Below the pieces are notes generated by a model. The model was not told the DNA's origin. It searched no databases and was given only the letters and a program-made list of their open reading frames with translations. The position numbers were made by a program, and so were the translations under genes. Of a stretch of 10,948 nt of DNA, positions 5,967 through 10,948 are shown in pieces (the first letter of the stretch is position 1; each line of letters begins with the position of its first letter). Source of the DNA: Synechococcus sp. PL34863bin_39 (lineage in GTDB: Bacteria > Cyanobacteriota > Cyanobacteriia > PCC-6307 > Cyanobiaceae); assembly GCA_011523155.1 (NCBI GenBank), contig WTHL01000015.1:1-10948 (forward strand). Reading direction: 5' to 3'.

Positions 5967-7757
5967 GTGAGTTCAGGTTCAACGGACCGCCCTCGGTCTT
6001 CCAATCCGTTGGCTCTCCTGCGACCGGAAGAGCCCCCTATCTACAGCGAATTACTTCGTCAGATCCGCGACGGCAGCGTCAAGGATCTTGTTCTTGTGCC
6101 CTCCAGGAGAGAAGTTCAGGCCCGTTATGCGGATGGACGCCGCGTCACCGTTCCGATCCTGGCCAACGATCAGCAGATTCTTCGCACGGCTGAGGCGGCT
6201 GATGTGCCCCTGTCGGTCAAGGACATTCGTCGTGATCAGGCATTGGCCGGTCTTGCCGGAAACCTGGCGCTGATTCTGCTGGTGGTGATCGGTCTTTCGT
6301 TTCTGTTGCGCCGTTCCGCGCAGGTTGCGAACCGGGCCATGGGCTTTGCCCGCAGTCAGCCCCGCTTGAAGCCACAGGATGACCTGACCGTCCGTTTCGA
6401 AGATGTTGCAGGCATCAGTGAAGCGAAGGACGAACTGCAGGAGGTGGTGACCTTCCTGCGTGAACCGGAGATGTTCATCCGCCTTGGCGCCAAGATTCCG
6501 CGTGGCGTTCTCCTGATCGGTCCTCCTGGCACCGGCAAAACCCTTCTCGCCAAGGCGATTGCAGGAGAAGCAGGTGTTCCGTTCTTCTCGATCGCAGCAT
6601 CTGAATTCGTCGAGATGTTCGTCGGTGTCGGCGCGTCACGGGTGCGTGACCTGTTCCGTCAGGCCAAGGACAAGTCACCGTGCATCGTCTTCATTGACGA
6701 GATTGATGCGGTCGGGCGTCAGCGCGGGGCAGGCATCGGTGGCGGCAATGACGAACGCGAGCAGACCCTCAACCAGCTGCTGACGGAGATGGATGGCTTC
6801 TCCGACAATTCAGGCGTGATTCTTCTCGCAGCAACGAACAGGGCTGATGTGCTTGATACGGCCTTGATGCGTCCCGGTCGGTTTGATCGCAGGATCCACG
6901 TGGATCTTCCTGACCGTCGTGGGCGTGAAGCCATCCTCGCCGTTCATGCCCGGTCGCGCCCCCTTGACGACAGCGTTGATCTTGGTGGCTGGGCCAGACG
7001 AACACCGGGCTTCTCAGGCGCTGATCTCTCGAACCTCCTGAACGAAGCCGCCATCCTCACCGCCCGTGCTGGTGTTGCAGCGATCGGTGATCGGCAGATC
7101 GAACAGGCCTTGGAGCGCATCACCATGGGGTTGACCGCTGCTCCTTTGCAGGACAACGCCAAGAAACGCCTCATCGCCTATCACGAAATTGGTCATGCTC
7201 TCGTTGCTGCACTCACCCCCGCTGCAGGCGAGATCGACAAGGTCACCCTTCTGCCCCGCAGCGGCGGAGTTGGGGGATTCACACGCTTTTGGCCTGACGA
7301 GGAGGTCATCGATTCCGGGCTTCTCACCAAGGCGGCTCTGCACGCACGGCTCGTGGTTGCCCTCGGTGGACGCGCTGCGGAGATCGTCGTGTTCGGGGAC
7401 GGCGAAGTCACCCAGGGTGCCAGTGGTGATCTGCAGATGGTCACGCAGCTGGCCCGGGAGATGGTGACCCGTTTCGGGTTCTCAACGCTTGGTCCTGTCG
7501 CCCTTGAAGGCGGTGGGGGCGAAGTGTTCCTCGGTCGCGATCTTCTCAACACCCGACCCAGTTACGCGGAGAGCACCGGCAAACAGATCGATGAGCAGAT
7601 TCGTACCTATGCCAAGGAGGCCTTGAATCGTGCGATTTCTCTGCTGCAGCCACGTCGCGAGATCATGGATCGCCTTGTTGAGGCCCTGATCACTGAAGAG
7701 ACCCTGAGCGGAGAGCGCTTCACCCAGCTTGCCGATCTTCAGCCTGTCTCCTCCTGA
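5967..7757 (+). CDS. ftsH: ATP-dependent zinc metalloprotease FtsH, apparently with a single transmembrane helix
   Basis: 596 residues. The AAA+ module has Walker A GPPGTGKT (185-192), the pore motif FVG (218-220), Walker B IVFIDEID (240-247) and the second region of homology ending MRPGRFDRR (301-309) with arginine fingers R302 and R305. The protease has HEIGH (406-410) and D488 as likely third zinc ligand. Residues 24-86 resemble the FtsH extracytoplasmic domain. One clear membrane helix is visible at about 95-115. The usual first helix near residues 5-30 is absent: the N-terminus here is polar ([12 protein letters not shown]). An in-frame TGA at 5958-5960 rules out a longer N-terminus. The start is GTG 5967, without a clear Shine-Dalgarno. 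FtsH hexamers extract and degrade membrane proteins; in cyanobacteria they act, among other roles, in photosystem II repair. Which of the cyanobacterial FtsH paralogues this is cannot be decided from the window. Confidence 0.95.
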   Translation: MSSGSTDRPRSSNPLALLRPEEPPIYSELLRQIRDGSVKDLVLVPSRREVQARYADGRRVTVPILANDQQILRTAEAADVPLSVKDIRRDQALAGLAGNLALILLVVIGLSFLLRRSAQVANRAMGFARSQPRLKPQDDLTVRFEDVAGISEAKDELQEVVTFLREPEMFIRLGAKIPRGVLLIGPPGTGKTLLAKAIAGEAGVPFFSIAASEFVEMFVGVGASRVRDLFRQAKDKSPCIVFIDEIDAVGRQRGAGIGGGNDEREQTLNQLLTEMDGFSDNSGVILLAATNRADVLDTALMRPGRFDRRIHVDLPDRRGREAILAVHARSRPLDDSVDLGGWARRTPGFSGADLSNLLNEAAILTARAGVAAIGDRQIEQALERITMGLTAAPLQDNAKKRLIAYHEIGHALVAALTPAAGEIDKVTLLPRSGGVGGFTRFWPDEEVIDSGLLTKAALHARLVVALGGRAAEIVVFGDGEVTQGASGDLQMVTQLAREMVTRFGFSTLGPVALEGGGGEVFLGRDLLNTRPSYAESTGKQIDEQIRTYAKEALNRAISLLQPRREIMDRLVEALITEETLSGERFTQLADLQPVSS

Positions 7758-7819
7758 CTGGCTCGCTTGCAGGCGCCGACTTGTCTCGCTCCGTTGTCCT
7801 CCTAGCTTGGTTCAGCTGA

Positions 7820-10684
7820 TTGTTCGGAGTGCGTCCGTCCTCTCCACATCAAGGATTCAACCGACGGGTCTGGTTGCTGGGGCTCTGCGCGTTGATCGTG
7901 CTGGTGGCGATTGGTGCGCGCCTGCAGGTGGAGTGGCTGTGGTTCCAGCAGTTCTCCCTGCAGTCGGTTCTTGTCAGGCGTTGGCTCCTGGCTTTCGCCG
8001 CCGGCGGACTTGCGGGACTGGTTGCCATGGCCACATCGGTGTGGCGGGCGAATTGGCTCGCCGCCGCCGAGTCATCGACACGTCTCCCTGACACCACGCC
8101 CCGTCGTTTTGCCCTGCGGGGATGGAGCTATTCCCTTGGCCTTCTGATCACTGGGCTTGTCGTGGTTGGGGACCTGGCCGTGTTGCTGCGTCTCGCCTGG
8201 CTTGCCTGGATTGAACCATTTTCCCTCGGACAATGGTGGCGTCAGCCCTTCCCGGGCACGACAGCGCTCTGGTGCATCGCACTGGTTGCCGGTTCAGCAC
8301 TACTGACGGTTGGGTCCCGACGCACGCGCCGGCTCTCAGTTCTGCTTGTCGGCAGTCTGTGCGTCTGCTTCACAGCCGCCAGGGCATGGGGGCTCTGGAG
8401 CCTGGCCCTGTCCATTCCAGCGACGGGAATTCGGGAGCCTCTTCTCCATGCGGATGTCAGTTTCGGCCTGGGACGATTTTCCGCACTGGCCCTGCTGCTC
8501 CAGCTTGTCCTGGCGCAATGTGTTCTCACCGTCGGCACAGCCGTCCTGCGAAGGCTGACCCGTTCCCCAGCCCTGTCCGACTGGGCATTTCCGGGAATGG
8601 GACCCCGCGAGCTCAGCAAGCTGCGTCCGATGGTGTCCCTCATCCTCGGACTGCTTGCGGCTCTGGTCTGGCTCTCCCGCCACCAGCTGTTGTGGACGCA
8701 GGATGGCGTGGTTGCCGGTGCGGGCTGGCTGGATGTCCATGTCGTGCTCCCGCTTCGTCAGCTTGTCGCCGTCTCGCTGGCTCTGCTCGCCCTTCTTGCT
8801 CTTGTGCGTGTCAGGGATCGATCGCGTCGAAGCCTGCGCACGATTGCGCTGGCCATCGCTCTGGTGGCGTTCAGCCTCGAATTGGTGGTGGCCCCACTGT
8901 TTCAGTGGCTCGTCGTCAAACCCAGGGAGCTGAGGCTTGAACGTCCTTACATCCTGCGTGCGATCACGGCGACCCAACGGGCCTTTCAACTGGACTCCAT
9001 CACAACGCGTCCCATCAAACCTGCCGCTCGTCTGCGACCTGAGGACCTTGAGGCAGGGAGCAGCACCTTGCGCAACATCAGGCTCTGGGACAGCCAACCC
9101 CTTCTGGCGACCAATCGCCAACTCCAGCAGCTCAGGGTCTATTACCGCTTCTCCAATGCAGCAGTTGATCGCTATCAGCTGTCAGCTGACGCCACACAGC
9201 GGCAACAGGTGATCATCACCGCCCGTGAACTGGATCAGGCTGCCTTGCCGGATCGGTCTCGCACCTGGCTGAATCGACACTTCGTGTTCACCCATGGATT
9301 CGGGTTCACCCTCAGTCCGGTCAATACCCGAGCATCAGACGGGTTGCCCGAGTACTTCATCAGTGATCTCGGACAGGCAACAACCATCCAGGGAAACGAA
9401 ACGCTCGGTCTCTCTCAGCAGGATGTGGAAGAGAGAGTCCCGATCGGTCGTGCTGCGCTGTATTTCGGGATGCTCCCTTCTCCCTACGCGATTGCGCCCA
9501 CATCCGTCGAGGAATTTGACTTTCCCGATGGTGATGACAACACTTACAACCACTACTCCGGCGCTGCCGGTGTTCCACTGCGGTCGTTGGTGCAACGCAT
9601 CGCAGCGTCCGTGTATCTGCGGGAACCCCGTCTTCTGAATACCGGGTCACTGCTGTCTGAGTCCAAACTGTTGCTGCGCCGGGATGTTCGCCAACGCGTT
9701 AAAGCCATCGCACCGTTTCTGACATTGGAGGGAGATCCCTACCTGGTTTCAGTGCCGATTGACGACCAGGTCGAAGGCTATGACGATGCTCAGCACCAGT
9801 ATTGGATTGTGGATGGATATACGCAGTCCAGTACGTATCCGTACTCCGATGATGTATCGGGTGGAGATTCAATTCGGTATGTCCGCAACTCCATCAAGGC
9901 GGTGGTGGATGCCTATAACGGCAGCGTGCATCTCTATGTTGCCGAACCTGAGGATCCCATCATTCGAGGCTGGCAGCGTGTCTTCCCGGATCTGTTTCAG
10001 CCCCTGGATGTCATGCCGGCGGAATTGCGTCAGCACCTGATGGTGCCCAGTCACCTGTTTGAACTTCAGGTGCAGCAATTACTCCGATATCACGTTACCG
10101 ACCCAAGGGTCTTTTACAGCGGTGATGATGTCTGGCAGGTGCCGATGGAGCTCTATGGAAAACGTCAGATACCAGTCGCTCCTTATCACATCACGGCGCA
10201 ACTATCGCCGACTGACCCCTCTGAATTCCTTCTTCTCCAGCCTTTGACGCCGCTTGCGCGCCCGAATCTATCGGCCTGGCTGGCTGCACGCAGTGATGGG
10301 CCCCATTACGGCGAGCTGGTGCTGTTGCGATTTCCGCCGGACTTTTCCATTTTCGGGCCGGAGCAGATCCAGGCGCTGATCAATCAGAATCCAAAAATCA
10401 GCGAACGATTCGGTCTCTGGGATCGTGCAGGATCCGAAGTTGTTCAGGGCAATCTGATCGTTCTGCCTATGGGTGATGCGCTGCTGTACGTCGAGCCCGT
10501 TTATCTGAGGGCACGTCAGGGCGGATTGCCGACACTTGAGCGTGTGGTGGTGAGTGATGGCAGTCGCGTCGCCATGGATGAGAACCTCATGGACGCGATT
10601 CGTGCTCTTCTGGGCAATCAATCCGACACAGCCCTGGTGGAGGATCTGACGACTGCTTCAGACCCTTCCTTGAATGCACCATGA
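7820..10684 (+). CDS. UPF0182 (COG1615) large multi-pass membrane protein
   Basis: 954 residues. The first ~365 hold about eight or nine hydrophobic helices (roughly 16-34, 54-74, 104-128, 149-166, 172-188, 216-240, 270-285, 312-330, 340-360). A large soluble domain follows from about 370. Family-typical stretches are WLWFQQF (39-45), ERPYILRAI (374-382), HGFGFTLSPVN (492-502), PEYFISDLGQ (510-519), YWIVDGYTQS (661-670), NSIKAVVDAYNG (690-701) and RYHVTDPRVFY (756-766). UPF0182 proteins are widespread in cyanobacteria and actinobacteria, of about this size, and have no established biochemical function that I know of. I see no catalytic motif or lipoprotein signal. The start TTG 7820 is uncertain; GTG 7829 is the other option and neither has a properly spaced Shine-Dalgarno. 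The gene follows ftsH on the same strand after 62 bp with no terminator visible between them, so cotranscription is possible. Confidence 0.88.
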   Translation: MFGVRPSSPHQGFNRRVWLLGLCALIVLVAIGARLQVEWLWFQQFSLQSVLVRRWLLAFAAGGLAGLVAMATSVWRANWLAAAESSTRLPDTTPRRFALRGWSYSLGLLITGLVVVGDLAVLLRLAWLAWIEPFSLGQWWRQPFPGTTALWCIALVAGSALLTVGSRRTRRLSVLLVGSLCVCFTAARAWGLWSLALSIPATGIREPLLHADVSFGLGRFSALALLLQLVLAQCVLTVGTAVLRRLTRSPALSDWAFPGMGPRELSKLRPMVSLILGLLAALVWLSRHQLLWTQDGVVAGAGWLDVHVVLPLRQLVAVSLALLALLALVRVRDRSRRSLRTIALAIALVAFSLELVVAPLFQWLVVKPRELRLERPYILRAITATQRAFQLDSITTRPIKPAARLRPEDLEAGSSTLRNIRLWDSQPLLATNRQLQQLRVYYRFSNAAVDRYQLSADATQRQQVIITARELDQAALPDRSRTWLNRHFVFTHGFGFTLSPVNTRASDGLPEYFISDLGQATTIQGNETLGLSQQDVEERVPIGRAALYFGMLPSPYAIAPTSVEEFDFPDGDDNTYNHYSGAAGVPLRSLVQRIAASVYLREPRLLNTGSLLSESKLLLRRDVRQRVKAIAPFLTLEGDPYLVSVPIDDQVEGYDDAQHQYWIVDGYTQSSTYPYSDDVSGGDSIRYVRNSIKAVVDAYNGSVHLYVAEPEDPIIRGWQRVFPDLFQPLDVMPAELRQHLMVPSHLFELQVQQLLRYHVTDPRVFYSGDDVWQVPMELYGKRQIPVAPYHITAQLSPTDPSEFLLLQPLTPLARPNLSAWLAARSDGPHYGELVLLRFPPDFSIFGPEQIQALINQNPKISERFGLWDRAGSEVVQGNLIVLPMGDALLYVEPVYLRARQGGLPTLERVVVSDGSRVAMDENLMDAIRALLGNQSDTALVEDLTTASDPSLNAP

Positions 10685-10709
10685 AAAAGGCCGCCCCAAG
10701 AGGCGGCCT
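10684..10709 (-). terminator. Intrinsic terminator of the peroxiredoxin gene, possibly bidirectional
   Basis: GGCCGCC (10689-10695) and GGCGGCC (10702-10708) form a 7-bp stem, 8 bp with A10688/T10709, around a 6-nt loop. On the minus strand the stem is followed by five T (10688-10684), about 25 nt past the peroxiredoxin stop. The T-run overlaps the UPF0182 stop codon. On the plus strand the hairpin begins 4 nt after that stop but lacks a U-tract (TGGAATCCTTT follows), so termination there would be weaker. Confidence 0.85.
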
Positions 10710-10733
10710 GGAATCCTTTGAATCGGGCTTGAT

Positions 10734-10948
10734 TCAGTTGACTGCAGCGAAGAACTCCTTGCTGCCGACGGGATCCGGCTTCATGGTCTTTTCGCCAGGT
10801 GTCCAGTTGGCGGGGCAGACCTCGTCGGGGTGAGACTGCACATACTGGAAGGCCTGCAGCACGCGGAGGGTCTCATCAACGTTCCGGCCAACAGGCAGGT
10901 TGTTGATGGTGGAGTGCATGATCACACCATCGGGATCGATGATGAACA
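10734..10948 (-). CDS. 2-Cys peroxiredoxin, AhpC/TSA family (C-terminal fragment; start outside window)
   Basis: About 70 C-terminal residues are visible, entering at the right edge in open frame. [20 protein letters not shown] and the following [13 protein letters not shown] are typical of the peroxiredoxin core. VCPANW carries the resolving cysteine, and the tail [11 protein letters not shown]...SKEFFAAVN matches the plastid/cyanobacterial 2-Cys peroxiredoxin C-terminus. The family usually has a YF pair here (KEYF); this one has FF. The peroxidatic cysteine lies beyond the window. These enzymes reduce hydrogen peroxide and alkyl peroxides using thioredoxin, in the cytoplasm near the photosynthetic membranes. 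The internal GTG at 10925 is not the real start, because the frame and family similarity continue beyond it. A U-tailed hairpin follows the stop. Confidence 0.94.
   Translation of the reverse strand, partial: FIIDPDGVIMHSTINNLPVGRNVDETLRVLQAFQYVQSHPDEVCPANWTPGEKTMKPDPVGSKEFFAAVN

Noticed and set aside
8336..9121. 261-codon minus-strand frame, and a 235-codon plus-strand frame at 8233-8940, inside the UPF0182 gene
   Set aside because: Both are shadows within a well-supported conserved gene in G+C-rich DNA, and neither product resembles a known protein.
1..10948. Mobile element, CRISPR array, prophage or defence system
   Set aside because: No transposase, integrase, direct-repeat array, attachment site or typical defence domain was found; the genes are ordinary core cyanobacterial ones.

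Overview
The window looks like core genome of a marine Synechococcus/Cyanobium-type cyanobacterium. The reasons are high G+C, dense packing, frequent GTG/TTG starts, a Ycf20 (DUF565) gene, a CbbY-type phosphatase, a plant-type D-glycerate 3-kinase, and a candidate Yfr1 small RNA. I see no insertion sequence, prophage, CRISPR array, toxin-antitoxin pair or recognisable defence island. No sequence evidence supports a wholly new system here, so the unusual items below are mostly small regulatory structures and gene-architecture oddities.

Layout. Positions 1-872 (minus) hold the first ~290 residues of a ClC chloride channel/transporter, cut by the window edge. Its ATG overlaps the stop of recJ (869-2764, minus) as ATGA. 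A divergent spacer follows, then a small 3-helix membrane protein (2970-3284, plus). Facing it is a ~66-nt minus-strand RNA (3292-3357) whose architecture fits Yfr1: 5' hairpin, unpaired CUCCUCACA, U-tailed terminator. A spacer of about 316 bp with several small inverted repeats leads to a tight plus-strand cluster of three genes: cbbY (xylulose-1,5-bisphosphate phosphatase family), ycf20/DUF565 (TGATG overlap) and glyK (D-glycerate 3-kinase, 9-nt gap). glyK converges on rpmF (ribosomal protein L32, 5703-5879, minus), with a perfect 12-bp inverted repeat in the last glyK codons.

ftsH (5967-7757, plus) is divergent from rpmF. It is a complete AAA+/zinc protease but appears to lack the usual first transmembrane helix. 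A large UPF0182 membrane protein (7820-10684) follows on the same strand. The window closes with a U-tailed terminator and the C-terminal part of a 2-Cys peroxiredoxin (minus, cut by the right edge).

Functional themes. CbbY and GlyK both clean up after Rubisco: one removes an inhibitory misfire product, the other closes photorespiration. Ycf20 between them has been tied to photoprotection in algae. FtsH and the peroxiredoxin belong to photo-oxidative stress management. Any joint regulation of these genes is inference from gene order only.
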